From: Streptomyces paradoxus
GTDB taxonomy: Bacteria; Actinomycetota; Actinomycetes; Streptomycetales; Streptomycetaceae
Length of the DNA stretch: 64,000 bases
NCBI RefSeq assembly: GCF_014202475.1
Contig: NZ_JACHGV010000001.1
Span: forward strand, 738,186 to 802,185
Direction of reading: 5' to 3'
Part shown: in pieces, positions 25,870-35,195 of the stretch
Position numbering within the stretch: the stretch's first letter is position 1
How the letters are laid out: each line of letters begins with the position of its first letter
The notes under the pieces: generated by a model
Told to the model about the DNA's origin: nothing
Databases searched by the model: none
Seen by the model: the letters and a program-made list of their open reading frames with translations, nothing else
Translations under genes and position numbers: made by a program

Positions 25870-26359
25870 GTCATATCTCCTTTGGGGCAGTGCAGCGCCA
25901 TCCGCACTGTGCGAACGCCGTGTCGCCGCGATGATTACCCCTCCCGGAAATGACCGGAAATACAAGAGCGCTCCCGACCGGCAGAAGCCTGGTGGGGACA
26001 CTTGAAGTTCGGGAACCACAACTGCAACTGAGACCGACAGTAGCACGCCGGAACAGAACGTGCGTGTCGGATAATTCCACTTGCTCTTCGCGGCAAAAAC
26101 TCCCACTGAGTGGTCCGTCAAAATCTGATCTCTCGGCCACAGATATTGATTCACTCGAAGTGCAATACAGCCCCGCACGCTTTCGCACACCTGGGGCGTC
26201 GCGGGGAGTTTTCGGTACTGGAGGGCAGGGGTCGCGGTCTCACTCACCGCTCCACGCTGACCGCCGGTTCCGGCACCGCCGACACGGGTCCCCCGGATCC
26301 TCGCATCCGGCTCCCGGATATCGCCGGGGCTGTTCCCCGGGGAGCACCTTGGGGTGTCG
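25870..26359. promoter_or_regulatory. Long upstream leader of the cold-shock gene
   Basis: 490 bp without a gene between csp and the SWIM-domain gene. The half nearest csp (25920-26170) is clearly AT-richer than the window average. It includes a small CCAC-TCA-GTGG hairpin followed by GAGTTTTT on the minus strand near 26098-26120, which could attenuate transcription. The distal part returns to high GC content and shows nothing recognisable. It probably contains the csp promoter and a temperature-responsive 5' UTR. Confidence 0.45.
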
Positions 26360-28522
26360 TCAGAGATCGCTCGGCAGACCCAGGCCGGTGAGGGCGCCGA
26401 CCGGGTCCAGGTCGGGGGTGCCGCGCGGCCACCAGTCGTCACGGTCCGGCTCGGACTCGTAGGCGTACCAGAGGCCGTCGCGGCCGAGGCGGAGCTGGAG
26501 GTGGCCCCGGGGGTGGGTGAGGTGGTTGCGCCAGGGGCGGAAGGCGGGCAGGTCGGCGGCGAGCAGGAGGGGGCGGGCCCGGTCGAACCGCCCGGCCGGC
26601 GGGTCCCACGGCTCCTCCAGTACGGCGAGGCCCTCCAGCCCTCCCTGACGCCAGGCGGCGACCGCCCGGGCCAGCTCGGACGGGGTGCGGCCCGCCGCCG
26701 AGGCGAGGGACGCGTAGAGCGACCGGGTGCCGGCGGTGAGTCCCGCCCCGGGGCGTGCGGCGGCCAGACGGACCGCGTCCTGCCAGAAGGTCAGCTGCCC
26801 GACCGGGTCACGGCCGGTGCCGAGCAGGGCGTGGGCACGGGCGGCGGCGTCCGTGGCGAGCTGGTCCAGCGCGAAGGGGTCCGGGCCGCCGGGGGCCGCC
26901 GGGTAGGCCGGTGGCTGCTCGGGGTGCGCGGGTGGAGGCAGTGGTGAAGGAAGGGGCGCGAGGGCGCGCGACGCGAGGACCTCCGCGGCCCGCACGCCCG
27001 GCAAGGGCGCCGGGGCCTTGTCGCGCGCGGCGCGCGCCGCGCGGGTGGCGCTCAGTCGGGACAGCGCGTCGAGCAGGTCCCGTTCGCCTCTGCCGCGCAG
27101 CAGGAGCAGGACGAAGGGGTCGGCGTCGAGCAGCCGGGCGGTCTGGTAGCAGAGGGCGGCCGCGTGCTTGCAGGGGTGACCGCGGTCGGGGCAGCTGCAC
27201 CGGGGCTCCAGGTCACCGGGGCCGGGCAGCAGCGGCACGCCACATTCCGCGAGGGAGTGGGGCATCTCCTTGTCGAGCAGCGCGGCGATGTGCCCGGGGC
27301 GGTCGGCGGCCGCGTCCAGGAAGCGGTCCCAGTCGGAGTCGTCGAGCGTGCGCAGGCGAACCTGGACGCGGTACGGGCGGGGGCGGCTGCCCTGGACGTA
27401 GGCCAGCACGAGTCCGGGCGTCACGGTGATGGCGTCGACATGCCCCTGCGCCGCGTACCCCCGCCCGCGCTCCAGCCGCTTCACGTCCAGCGCACCCTGC
27501 TCCAGCGCCCCGACCCAGGCGTTGCCCCACCAGCTCTCGGCGAAGCGGTCGCCCTCCCGGGGCGGGAAGGGCGGGAAGGTGCGGCGCAGGTCGCCGTCCC
27601 GGCCGGGGGCCGCCATGGAGCGGGGAGCTGTACGGGAGGCCGTGGAGCCGGGGGCGGTCATGGCGGGGGACGCCGAGTGGGCGGGCCCGGAGACGCGGGT
27701 CGGCGGGATCGGAGCCGCCGGGGCCGTCGGGGCCGTCGGCTGCGGGGCGTCGGTCGCGGGCACGGCCGGAGTCGCCGGGGCACTCGTCTCGGGGGTGGGG
27801 GCCGCGGCTGACGCCGCCAGACCGTTCCTCTCGTCGAGGTCGGAGGGCGTCTCCTCCGGTCCGGCAGGCACGTCCGGCAGTTCCGCCAGGTCCGGCGCAT
27901 CCGATGCGTCTGACCTGTCGGACACCCCAGGGAGGTCCGACACGTCCCGCGCATCCGGCAGATCCGGCATCCGGAACGCGTCCGACAGCAGTCGTCGTAC
28001 GTCGGGTGCTCCCTCGCCGACGCCGTGGTCGCGGGCTCGCCGGGCGGCCGCCGCCCTCTCGTCCACGGCTTTCTGCCGGGCCCTGCGCCTGCGCCGGGCG
28101 CCTTCCCGCTCGGTCTCCTCCCGGGCGCGCCGCGCGTCGTCCCGGGTCGCGCGCAGCGCCTCCCGCGCGATGTCCGCCGCGCGGTGACCGGCCGAAGGCG
28201 CCTCGGCCTCCTGCGCCCCGGTTCGATCCTCGGCCGGGGCGGGCCCGGCCGCAGCTTCCCGCGAACGCTCCGGCGCGGACGGCTCCGGCGCAGTCCCGGC
28301 TCCCCGGGTGTCCTCCTCCGGGTCCTGCCCGTCTCCTCGGCCGCTCCCCCGGTGCCCGGACACCGCCTTCCGCAGCGCCTCACGGGCGATGTCGCCGGGG
28401 CGCGGGACGTCCTGCCCCGCGGGCTCACCGCCCGGGGACGATGCCGGGTCCGGTCCCTGGGCCGCCCGCTCCCGGGCCTCCCGCAGGGCCCGGCGGGCCT
28501 CGTCGGCCGGGCCGGGGGTCAT
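26360..28522 (-). CDS. SWIM zinc-finger protein with long disordered N-terminal region
   Basis: A 720-residue protein. Residues 1-~345 are low-complexity and rich in Ala, Pro, Arg and Asp, with repeated ALREARE and DIAREALR helical fragments and a Pro/Thr/Ala linker. The ordered part starts near [20 protein letters not shown]. The SWIM finger is [12 protein letters not shown] (C-x-C-xn-C-x-H), and a C-terminal helical domain follows. Its ATG overlaps the helicase stop (ATGA), so the two are translationally coupled. SWIM proteins paired with SNF2 ATPases are thought to bind DNA or protein partners. The finger and coupling suggest it guides or modulates the helicase. Confidence 0.88.
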   Translation of the reverse strand: MTPGPADEARRALREARERAAQGPDPASSPGGEPAGQDVPRPGDIAREALRKAVSGHRGSGRGDGQDPEEDTRGAGTAPEPSAPERSREAAAGPAPAEDRTGAQEAEAPSAGHRAADIAREALRATRDDARRAREETEREGARRRRRARQKAVDERAAAARRARDHGVGEGAPDVRRLLSDAFRMPDLPDARDVSDLPGVSDRSDASDAPDLAELPDVPAGPEETPSDLDERNGLAASAAAPTPETSAPATPAVPATDAPQPTAPTAPAAPIPPTRVSGPAHSASPAMTAPGSTASRTAPRSMAAPGRDGDLRRTFPPFPPREGDRFAESWWGNAWVGALEQGALDVKRLERGRGYAAQGHVDAITVTPGLVLAYVQGSRPRPYRVQVRLRTLDDSDWDRFLDAAADRPGHIAALLDKEMPHSLAECGVPLLPGPGDLEPRCSCPDRGHPCKHAAALCYQTARLLDADPFVLLLLRGRGERDLLDALSRLSATRAARAARDKAPAPLPGVRAAEVLASRALAPLPSPLPPPAHPEQPPAYPAAPGGPDPFALDQLATDAAARAHALLGTGRDPVGQLTFWQDAVRLAAARPGAGLTAGTRSLYASLASAAGRTPSELARAVAAWRQGGLEGLAVLEEPWDPPAGRFDRARPLLLAADLPAFRPWRNHLTHPRGHLQLRLGRDGLWYAYESEPDRDDWWPRGTPDLDPVGALTGLGLPSDL

Positions 28523-31371
28523 GACGACCTCCGCAGGGACACCAGGTCGGACAGCTCCCGGTCCGTCAGTTCCGTGAGGGAGGACTCGCCGGAGCCGAGG
28601 ATCGCGTCGGCCAGGGCGCGCTTGGACTGGAGCATCTCGGCGATGCGGTCCTCCACGGTGCCCTCGGTGATGAGGCGGTGCACCTGCACCGGCTGGGTCT
28701 GGCCGATGCGGTAGGCGCGGTCGGTGGCCTGTTCCTCGACGGCCGGGTTCCACCAGCGGTCGAAGTGCACGACGTGACCCGCGCGGGTGAGGTTGAGTCC
28801 GGTGCCCGCCGCCTTCAGGGACAGGACCAGCACCGGTGTCGAACCGGCCTGGAAGCGGTCCACCATGCGCTCCCGCTCGGGGACCGGCGTACCGCCGTGG
28901 AGGAGGTCGACCGGGACCGCGCGGGTGGCCAGGTGGGAGGTGATGAGGCGGGCCATCCCGACGTACTGGGTGAAGACGAGGGCGGACCCGTCCTCCGCCA
29001 GGAGTGTGTCCAGCAGTTCGTCGAGGAGGGCGAGTTTGCCGGAGCGGGCGGCGAGCCGGTCGCCCGCGGCCGGGGTGTGCTCCTCCTTGAGGAACAGCGC
29101 CGGGTGGTTGCAGATCTGCTTCAGCGATGTGAGGAGCTTCAGCACCAGGCCGCGGCGGGGCATGCCCTCGGCCGTCTCGATGGCGAGCATCGACTCGCGG
29201 ACCACCGCCTCGTACAGCGCGGCCTGTTCACGGGTGAGCGGGACCGGGTGGTCGGTCTCCGTCTTGGGCGGCAGCTCGGGCACGATGCCCGGGTCGGACT
29301 TCTTGCGCCGCAGCAGGAAGGGCCTCACCAGGCGGGCCAGGCGCTCCACCGCCTCCTCGTCCTCGCCGTTCTCCACGGCGCGCGCGTGCCGGGCGCGGAA
29401 GGACTTCAGCGGGCCGAGGAGGCCGGGGGTCGTCCAGTCGAGCAGGGCCCACAGCTCCGAGAGGTTGTTCTCGACGGGCGTGCCGGTGAGGGCCACGCGT
29501 GCGGGTGCCGGGATGGTGCGCAGCGCCTTGGCGGTGGCCGAATAGGGGTTCTTGACGTGCTGTGCCTCGTCGGCCACGACCATGCCCCAGTCACGCTCGG
29601 CCAGGGCGGGGGCCGCTGAGCGCATGGTCCCGTAGGTGGTGAGGACGAAGCCGCCGTCGAGGCCGTCGAGGCTGCGGTCCGGGCCGTGGAAGCGGCGGAC
29701 GGGCACGCCGGGGGCGAAGCGGGTGATCTCCCGCTGCCAGTTGCCCAGCAGGGAGGCGGGGCAGACGACCAGGGTCGGCTCACGGCGGGCCCGCTTGAGG
29801 TGCAGGGCGATGAGGGTGACGGTCTTGCCGAGGCCCATGTCGTCGGCCAGGCAGCCGCCGAGACCGAGGGTGGTCATCAGGTCGAGCCAGGCCAGGCCCC
29901 GCAGCTGGTAGTCCCGGAGGGTGGCCCGCAGGTCCGGGGGCGGTTGCGCCGGGCGGATCCCCGCGGTCAGGCGGTCGCGCAGGGCGGCCAGTGCGCCCAG
30001 GGGGACGGCCTCGACCGTCTCGCCGTCCACGTCGGCCGTGCCGGTGAGGGCGACGGACAGGGCGTCGACCGGGTCGAGCAGGCCGAGGTCCCGCTTGCGG
30101 GCCTTGCGGACGAGGGCCGGGTCGACCAGCACCCACTGGTCGCGCAGCCGGACGACCGGGCGGTGGGCCTCGGCGAGGGCGTCCATCTCGGTGTCGGTGA
30201 GAGGGTCGCCGCCGAGCGCCAGCTGCCAGCTGAACCGGAGGAGGTCCTCGCTCTCGAAGAAGCCGGTGCCGTCGGTCGCCGAGCCGGGGGCCGGGCGGAC
30301 CACCGCAGCGGCGGACAGATCCTGCGCGAGGTCCCGCGGCCAGTGCACGGCGACGCCGGCCGCGGCGAGCCGGGTCGCCGCGACCCCGAGCAGGTCGCTG
30401 AGCTCGTCCTCGGTCAGGGCCAGCACGTCGGGCACGTCCTGGTCGGCGAGCCGGTCGAGCGGGGGCCAGACGCGGGCCGCGCGGCGGACGGCGAGGGCGG
30501 CGTCCACCCGTGCGCGGGGCCCGAAGGCCTCGGCGGCCTCCCCCGCCCACAGGGCCGCCGCGTCGGCCACGAGAGTGGGGTCGGCGAGGCTGTGCACCTG
30601 GACGATCGCGGCGCCGGCGCCGCGGGCGCGGCCGTCGGAGGCGTCGTCGAACAGGTCGTACGCCGACAGGTCCAGGCGGAGCGAGATCCGCACGCCGGCG
30701 TCCATGCCCGCGGCGACCTCGGCGGCCCAGTCCTGGGCGGCGGGCAGGTGCTGGGGCTCGCGGGCCGCGAAGGGCCTGCCGGAGGTGTGGGGCGCGGCCG
30801 GGGTGCGGGGCAGGGTGTCGGCGACGGCGTCCAGGAAGGCGCGGACCAGTGCTTCCGGTTCGGGCAGCCGGATCGGGCCGGGACCGGGCAGCGGCACGGC
30901 GTGGCCCTCGTAGGGCAGGGCGGCGGCAACGGCGCGCAGGTGCCCGATGTCGTCCGGGTCGAGAGGGCCGGCGCGCCAGGCGTCGTGGCCCGTGGGGGTG
31001 AGGCCGGGGAGCAGCCGGCCGCGGGCGGTCAGCCGCAGGGCGTGCAGGGCGGCGGCGCCCCAGCAGGCCGTGGCGGGGTGGGCCGCCGGGTCGTGCCGGG
31101 CGCGCACGAGGAGCGGCAGGGCCGCGTCGAGCGGCAGGGTCAGCGCGGGGGTGGTGCGCCGCCGGACCCCGGCGGCGCCGTGCCGTCGCACGACGGTCAG
31201 CTCGGTGGCCGCGGTGTGCTCCGGGTCCCCGGCGGGCAGGGGTTCGCCCTCGGGGTCCCAGAAGGCGATGCGTCCCTCGCGCGGGAGGGGTGCGGGCAGG
31301 AAGACGGCCGGGAGGCGGACCGGGACCGCCGCGTCCCTGGTCCGTTCGGCTGCCGGAGCCGTCTGTCCCAT
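28519..31371 (-). CDS. SNF2-family DEAD/DEAH-box ATPase (HepA/RapA-like)
   Basis: A 950-residue SWI2/SNF2 translocase. The N-terminal ~430 residues form a family-specific domain (SNF2_N-associated, FESEDLLRFSWQLALGGDPL). The motor has motif I CLADDMGLGKTV, Ia VVCPASLLGNW, motif II VADEAQHVKN, III ALTGTPVENN, a second RecA lobe with ALVFTQYVGMARLI, and motif VI ATDRAYRIGQTQPV. Such enzymes remodel DNA-protein complexes or recycle RNA polymerase using ATP. The ATG at 31369-31371 is preferred over a GTG four codons upstream because of ribosome-binding-site spacing. It forms an operon with the SWIM protein. Confidence 0.93.
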   Translation of the reverse strand: MGQTAPAAERTRDAAVPVRLPAVFLPAPLPREGRIAFWDPEGEPLPAGDPEHTAATELTVVRRHGAAGVRRRTTPALTLPLDAALPLLVRARHDPAAHPATACWGAAALHALRLTARGRLLPGLTPTGHDAWRAGPLDPDDIGHLRAVAAALPYEGHAVPLPGPGPIRLPEPEALVRAFLDAVADTLPRTPAAPHTSGRPFAAREPQHLPAAQDWAAEVAAGMDAGVRISLRLDLSAYDLFDDASDGRARGAGAAIVQVHSLADPTLVADAAALWAGEAAEAFGPRARVDAALAVRRAARVWPPLDRLADQDVPDVLALTEDELSDLLGVAATRLAAAGVAVHWPRDLAQDLSAAAVVRPAPGSATDGTGFFESEDLLRFSWQLALGGDPLTDTEMDALAEAHRPVVRLRDQWVLVDPALVRKARKRDLGLLDPVDALSVALTGTADVDGETVEAVPLGALAALRDRLTAGIRPAQPPPDLRATLRDYQLRGLAWLDLMTTLGLGGCLADDMGLGKTVTLIALHLKRARREPTLVVCPASLLGNWQREITRFAPGVPVRRFHGPDRSLDGLDGGFVLTTYGTMRSAAPALAERDWGMVVADEAQHVKNPYSATAKALRTIPAPARVALTGTPVENNLSELWALLDWTTPGLLGPLKSFRARHARAVENGEDEEAVERLARLVRPFLLRRKKSDPGIVPELPPKTETDHPVPLTREQAALYEAVVRESMLAIETAEGMPRRGLVLKLLTSLKQICNHPALFLKEEHTPAAGDRLAARSGKLALLDELLDTLLAEDGSALVFTQYVGMARLITSHLATRAVPVDLLHGGTPVPERERMVDRFQAGSTPVLVLSLKAAGTGLNLTRAGHVVHFDRWWNPAVEEQATDRAYRIGQTQPVQVHRLITEGTVEDRIAEMLQSKRALADAILGSGESSLTELTDRELSDLVSLRRSS

Positions 31372-31456
31372 ACGTCCTGCCACCTCCCGCCCCGCGTGTC
31401 GGATCAGTTGTCTCCGACTCTACGGGCGGGGTCTGACACTCGGCTCCGGAAGCCCC

Positions 31457-32038
31457 CTAGGGCACGGTCCGGGCCACGACGTACACCCAGGGGTACGCCG
31501 GGTTGGACAGGTCCACGACCACGTCGTGGGTGGGGGCCGGCTTCTTCTGCCGGTGGACGAAGCCGTACCAGGAGTCGGTCGTGGCGAACTTCCAGCCGGT
31601 GATCTTCCGGTCGCGGGCGCCGATGGTGACGTCGCCCTTGTTCAGGTCCTTCCGCGTCACGCCCAGGCCGGTCAGGTAGGCGTCCAGGCCGGCGGCGTTG
31701 GTCTCGAACTGGGTGTAGAGGCGGCTGGTCTTCCAGTTGTTGGTCTCGTAGTACGCCACGTGCCAGGCCGGGTGCGGGACGGGGACCTGGTAGATCCGGC
31801 GCTGGAGCTTGGAGGGCCAGCCCTCGGTCAGGCCGGTCGCCGAGTACTTCGCCTCCTTGTCCTTGCCGCTGTCGCGGCTCTGGTTCGCGGAGATCACGAG
31901 GTAGCCGGCCGGGATGCCGATGAGCAGCACGATGATCAGCAGGGTGAGGGCCCTGCGGCGGATCATGTGGCGGCGGTCCTCGACCGGGCGGTCCGGCTCG
32001 TCGGGCCAGGATCCCTGGTGGGGCAGGGAGGTGGTCAC
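31457..32038 (-). CDS. Single-pass membrane protein of unknown function
   Basis: A 193-residue protein with one transmembrane helix at about residues 29-49 (ALTLLIIVLLIGIPAGYLVI) after a basic RRHMIRRR stretch, leaving a ~145-residue extracytoplasmic domain. That domain has conserved-looking segments: IYQVPVPHPAWHVAYYETNN, DVTIGARDRKITGWKF and HDVVVDLSNPAYPWVYVV. The GTG start overlaps the ROK kinase stop (GTGA), so the two are translationally coupled. The tie to a sugar kinase suggests a role in the cell envelope or sugar sensing, but nothing in the sequence proves it. Confidence 0.8.
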   Translation of the reverse strand: MTTSLPHQGSWPDEPDRPVEDRRHMIRRRALTLLIIVLLIGIPAGYLVISANQSRDSGKDKEAKYSATGLTEGWPSKLQRRIYQVPVPHPAWHVAYYETNNWKTSRLYTQFETNAAGLDAYLTGLGVTRKDLNKGDVTIGARDRKITGWKFATTDSWYGFVHRQKKPAPTHDVVVDLSNPAYPWVYVVARTVP

Positions 32039-33180
32039 GGCGTCTCCTGGGTACTGCGGAGCGACTGCGTGTAGCGCTCGTACCGCTCGTAGCGCTCCAC
32101 GCGGCGGCGCTTGGCGCGGCGGAAGCGGCGGGCGACCAGCCGGGCGAGGTCGGCGGCGCCGACCATGCCGGCCTCGGGGCCGAGCTGGGCGCGGACGATG
32201 CGGGCCTCGGGGCGGTAGCCGCGGCCGGTGAGGTGCCGCTTGAAGGCATCACGGGCCGGGCCGATCAGCAGGTCGTCGGCGGCCGAGACACCGCCGCCGA
32301 TCACGAAGCAGGAGGGGTCGAGGGCGGCGGCGAGGTTGGCGATGCCGACGCCGAGCCACTGGCCGATGTCCTGGAGCAGCTCGATGCACATGGCGTCGCC
32401 GTCGCGGGCCAGCTCGGTGATCATCGGACCGGTGATGTCGCCGATGCTGCCCTTGACGTGCTCGATGATCCCGTAGGCGACGGGCGAGTCGGCGGCGGCC
32501 AGCTCGCGGGCCTCGCGGACCAGGGCGTTCCCGGAGCTGTACTGCTCCCAGCAGCCGCGGTTGCCGCACGGGCAGCGGTGGCCGCCGGGCACGACCTGCA
32601 TGTGGCCGAACTCGCCGGCGACGCCGTACTTGCCGCGCTTGACCTGGCCGTCCTCCAGGATCGCGCCGCCGATGCCGGTGCCGAGGGTGATCATGACGAG
32701 GTGGTCCTCGCCCCGGCCGGCGCCGAAGCGCCATTCCGCCCAGGCGGCGGTGTTGGCGTCGTTGTCCACGAGGACGGGGACGGAGAGCCGGCCCGAGAGG
32801 CGGTCGCGGAGTGGTTCGTTGCGCCAGGACAGGTGGGGGGCGAACAGCACCCGGTTGCGGTCGGCGTCCACCCAGCCGGCCGCGCCGATACCGACGGCGT
32901 GCACGTCGTGCCGGTCGGAGAGGTCCAGGACCAGCTCGGCGATGGTGTCCTCGACGACCTTGGGGCTCTTGGACTTGTCCGGGGTCTCCGTGCGGAGCAT
33001 CTCCAGGATGTTGCCGTCGGCGTCGACGCCCGCCATCACCTTCGTACCGCCGATGTCGATGCCGACCGTGGGCACGCGGGGCGCCGTCAGGTGCGAGCGG
33101 CGCTCCCGGGTGCCGACGGTGCGGAGCGCTGTGGCGCGGCGGGAGCCGATGGGGGCGGTGAAGTCGCGGTAGGTGCTCAT
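32035..33180 (-). CDS. ROK-family sugar kinase (glucokinase/N-acetylhexosamine kinase-like)
   Basis: A 381-residue ROK kinase that phosphorylates a hexose with ATP. It shows the phosphate-1 loop GIDIGGTKVMAG, the catalytic Asp in PVLVDNDANTAAWAE, phosphate-2 MITLGTGIGGAI, the ROK zinc site GHMQVVPGGHRCPCGNRGCW and adenosine loop FVIGGGVSAADD. There is no N-terminal HTH, so it is an enzyme rather than a ROK repressor. The N-terminal ~38 residues before PTVGIDIGG are an extension, and the C terminus has a short ERYERYERY triplicate. The downstream membrane protein overlaps its stop. The upstream GntR gene is separated by a dispersed repeat. Confidence 0.92.
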   Translation of the reverse strand: MSTYRDFTAPIGSRRATALRTVGTRERRSHLTAPRVPTVGIDIGGTKVMAGVDADGNILEMLRTETPDKSKSPKVVEDTIAELVLDLSDRHDVHAVGIGAAGWVDADRNRVLFAPHLSWRNEPLRDRLSGRLSVPVLVDNDANTAAWAEWRFGAGRGEDHLVMITLGTGIGGAILEDGQVKRGKYGVAGEFGHMQVVPGGHRCPCGNRGCWEQYSSGNALVREARELAAADSPVAYGIIEHVKGSIGDITGPMITELARDGDAMCIELLQDIGQWLGVGIANLAAALDPSCFVIGGGVSAADDLLIGPARDAFKRHLTGRGYRPEARIVRAQLGPEAGMVGAADLARLVARRFRRAKRRRVERYERYERYTQSLRSTQETP

Positions 33181-33238
33181 CGCCGCCGATTCTGCCTCAC
33201 GGGGAGGCGGGGTGCGGAGCGGGGGAACAACCCGCCGT

Positions 33239-33300
33239 CACCGTGTGCGGGTGCGTGGGGGCCGGCCGCGCAGTTCCCCGCGCCCCTGAGAAATCAGGGG
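33239..33300. repeat. Dispersed intergenic repeat, copy 2 (between GntR and ROK genes)
   Basis: This is the reverse complement of the repeat at 10123-10180. Read on the minus strand it begins with the hairpin CCCCTGA-TTTC-TCAGGGG, which contains the GntR TGA stop, and continues GCGCGGGGAACTGCGCG and CCCCCACGCACCCGCAC. Copies 1 and 2 differ at only a few positions outside the first hairpin, and in both the hairpin covers the stop codon of the gene on that strand. Confidence 0.75.
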
Positions 33301-34058
33301 CGTACCAGCAACTGGAACTCGAAGGAGTAGCGCGTCGGGCGGTACGTGTGTGTGCCGTACTCCACTGCCCGGCCCGTGTCGTCGAACGTGACGCGTTGCA
33401 TGGTCAGCAGCGGCGCGCCCGTCTCCTCCGCCAGGCGGTCAGCCTCCTCCGTCGTCGCCGCCCGGGCGCCGATGGACTGGCGGGCGCTGTGCAGGGTGAT
33501 GCCCGCAGCGCGCATCAGGCGGTAGAGGCCCGTGGTCTCCAGCTGGTCCGTGTCGAGATCGATGAGGCCGGGGGGCAGGAAGTTGCAGAGGTAGGCCATG
33601 GGCTCGCCGTGGGCGAGGCGGAGGCGCTCCACGCGGTGGACGTCGCTGTCCTCGGCGACGCCGAGCGCGGCGGCGACCTCGGCGGAGGCGGGGACGAGCT
33701 TGTTGACGAGGACCCGGGTGGCCGGGCGCTGGCCCGCCGCCTCCAGGTCGTCGTAGAGGCTGCTGAGCTCCAGCGGGCGTTTGACCTGGCTGTGCACGAC
33801 CTGGGTGCCCACGCCGCGGCGGCGGACGAGGAGGCCCTTGTCGACGAGCGACTGGATGGCCTGGCGGACGGTCGGCCGGGACAGGCCGAGCCGGGCGGCG
33901 AGTTCGATCTCGTTGCCCAGCAGGCTGCCGGGGGTCAGCGTGCCGTGCTCGATCGCGGCCTCCAGCTGCTGGGACAGCTGGAAGTACAACGGCACGGGGG
34001 AGCTGCGGTCCACGCTCAGCTCGAGCTGCACGGTCGGGTCCACTTCTGGTTTCGGCAC
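33294..34058 (-). CDS. GntR-family (HutC/UTRA type) transcriptional regulator
   Basis: A 254-residue regulator. The winged HTH spans residues ~20-85 (PLYFQLSQQLEAAIEHGTL, GNEIELAARLGLSRPTVRQA, GLLVRRRGVGTQV) and a UTRA ligand-binding domain follows (RVERLRLAHGEPMAYLCNFL, EYGTHTYRPTRYSFEF). Such regulators usually repress sugar or amino acid catabolic genes and release DNA on binding a phosphorylated metabolite. It is divergent from a Gfo/Idh dehydrogenase across a 101-bp gap with a palindromic operator, and upstream of a sugar kinase. It probably controls both its own gene and the dehydrogenase. The start is GTG (34056-34058). Confidence 0.9.
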   Translation of the reverse strand: MPKPEVDPTVQLELSVDRSSPVPLYFQLSQQLEAAIEHGTLTPGSLLGNEIELAARLGLSRPTVRQAIQSLVDKGLLVRRRGVGTQVVHSQVKRPLELSSLYDDLEAAGQRPATRVLVNKLVPASAEVAAALGVAEDSDVHRVERLRLAHGEPMAYLCNFLPPGLIDLDTDQLETTGLYRLMRAAGITLHSARQSIGARAATTEEADRLAEETGAPLLTMQRVTFDDTGRAVEYGTHTYRPTRYSFEFQLLVRP

Positions 34059-34108
34059 GGGCCGAGCGTAGCTCCGTGCGTTGTTGACGGGAAGTCGTGT
34101 AGTCAGAT

Positions 34109-34118
34109 TGTCCGGACA
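34109..34118. promoter_or_regulatory. Palindromic operator in the GntR/dehydrogenase divergent region
   Basis: TGTCCGGACA is a perfect 10-bp palindrome located midway between the two divergent starts. A near-copy of its flank (AGATTG) repeats 17 bp on, followed by TTGACA (34125-34130), a candidate -35 for the dehydrogenase. GntR-family regulators commonly bind such short palindromes. Confidence 0.5.
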
Positions 34119-34159
34119 TACAGATTGACAGCGGCGAGTTGGGCACGCACTTTGTTTTC

Positions 34160-35179
34160 ATGCGCATCGGCGTCATCGGTACGGGCCGCATCGGCACCAT
34201 CCACGCGAACACGCTCAGCCGGCATCGCGACGTCGGCTCCCTGATCCTCACGGACGCGGACGCCGCCCGGGCCCAGGAACTGGCGCACCGGCTGGGCGAG
34301 ACGGCTGCGCCCGGCGTGGAGGAGATCTTCCGCTGGGGGGTCGACGCGGTGGTGATCACGACGGCGACGTCGGCCCACGCCGAACTGATCGGTCGGGCAG
34401 CACGCTCGGGTCTGCCGGTGTTCTGCGAGAAGCCCATCGCGCTGGATCTGCCGGGGTCCCTGGCCGCGATCTCCGAGGTCGAGACGGCCGGGACAGTCCT
34501 CCAGATGGGCTTCCAGCGCCGCTTCGACGCGGGCTACACGGGGGCACGTGAGGCCGTGCGCTCCGGTCGGCTGGGGAGGCTGCACACCGTGCGGGCCCTG
34601 ACCAGCGACCAGGCGCCGCCGGACGCCGCGTGGCTGCCGCTGTCCGGCGGGCTGTACCGGGACACGCTGATCCACGACTTCGACGTGCTGCGCTGGGTGA
34701 CCGGCCGGGAGGTGACGGACGTCTACGCCGCCGGGTCCGACGCCGGTCCCCGGATGTTCCGCGAGGCGGGCGACGTCGACACCGCGGCCGCGCTGCTCAC
34801 CCTGGACGACGGCACGCTGGCCACCCTCACCGCGACCCGGATGAACGGGGCCGGCTACGACGTGCGCATGGAGCTCGCCGGGGAGCGCGACCAGATCGTG
34901 GTCGGTCTGGACGACCGTACGCCGATCGCGTCCACCGAGCCGACCGGGCCGCCGGCCGCGGACAAGCCGTGGACGGGCTTCCTGGAGCGCTTCGGACCCG
35001 CCTACGAGGCCGAGCTGAACGCGTTCGTGGAGGTCGTCCGGGGCGAGCGGGCCAACCCCTGCGACGGGCGCGAGGCGCTGCAGGCGCTGCGGATCGCCGA
35101 GGCGTGCGAGCTGTCGCGGCGGGAGCGCAGGCCGGTGCGCCTCGCGGAGATCGCCGGGGCCTCCCCCGCGTTCGCCTGA
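34160..35179 (+). CDS. Gfo/Idh/MocA-family NAD(P)-dependent dehydrogenase (inositol dehydrogenase-like)
   Basis: A 339-residue oxidoreductase. The Rossmann motif GVIGTGRIGTIHA is at the very N terminus, the signature EKPIALD follows at about residue 93, and the catalytic His lies in DTLIHDFDVLRWV. The family oxidises sugars and cyclitols such as myo-inositol. No Shine-Dalgarno precedes the ATG at 34160, and an upstream in-frame TTG at 34139 would add seven residues before the fold, so ATG was chosen and leaderless or weak initiation is likely. The divergent GntR regulator suggests substrate-dependent induction. Confidence 0.9.
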   Translation: MRIGVIGTGRIGTIHANTLSRHRDVGSLILTDADAARAQELAHRLGETAAPGVEEIFRWGVDAVVITTATSAHAELIGRAARSGLPVFCEKPIALDLPGSLAAISEVETAGTVLQMGFQRRFDAGYTGAREAVRSGRLGRLHTVRALTSDQAPPDAAWLPLSGGLYRDTLIHDFDVLRWVTGREVTDVYAAGSDAGPRMFREAGDVDTAAALLTLDDGTLATLTATRMNGAGYDVRMELAGERDQIVVGLDDRTPIASTEPTGPPAADKPWTGFLERFGPAYEAELNAFVEVVRGERANPCDGREALQALRIAEACELSRRERRPVRLAEIAGASPAFA

Positions 35180-35195
35180 CGGCGGTCCCCCGCGG

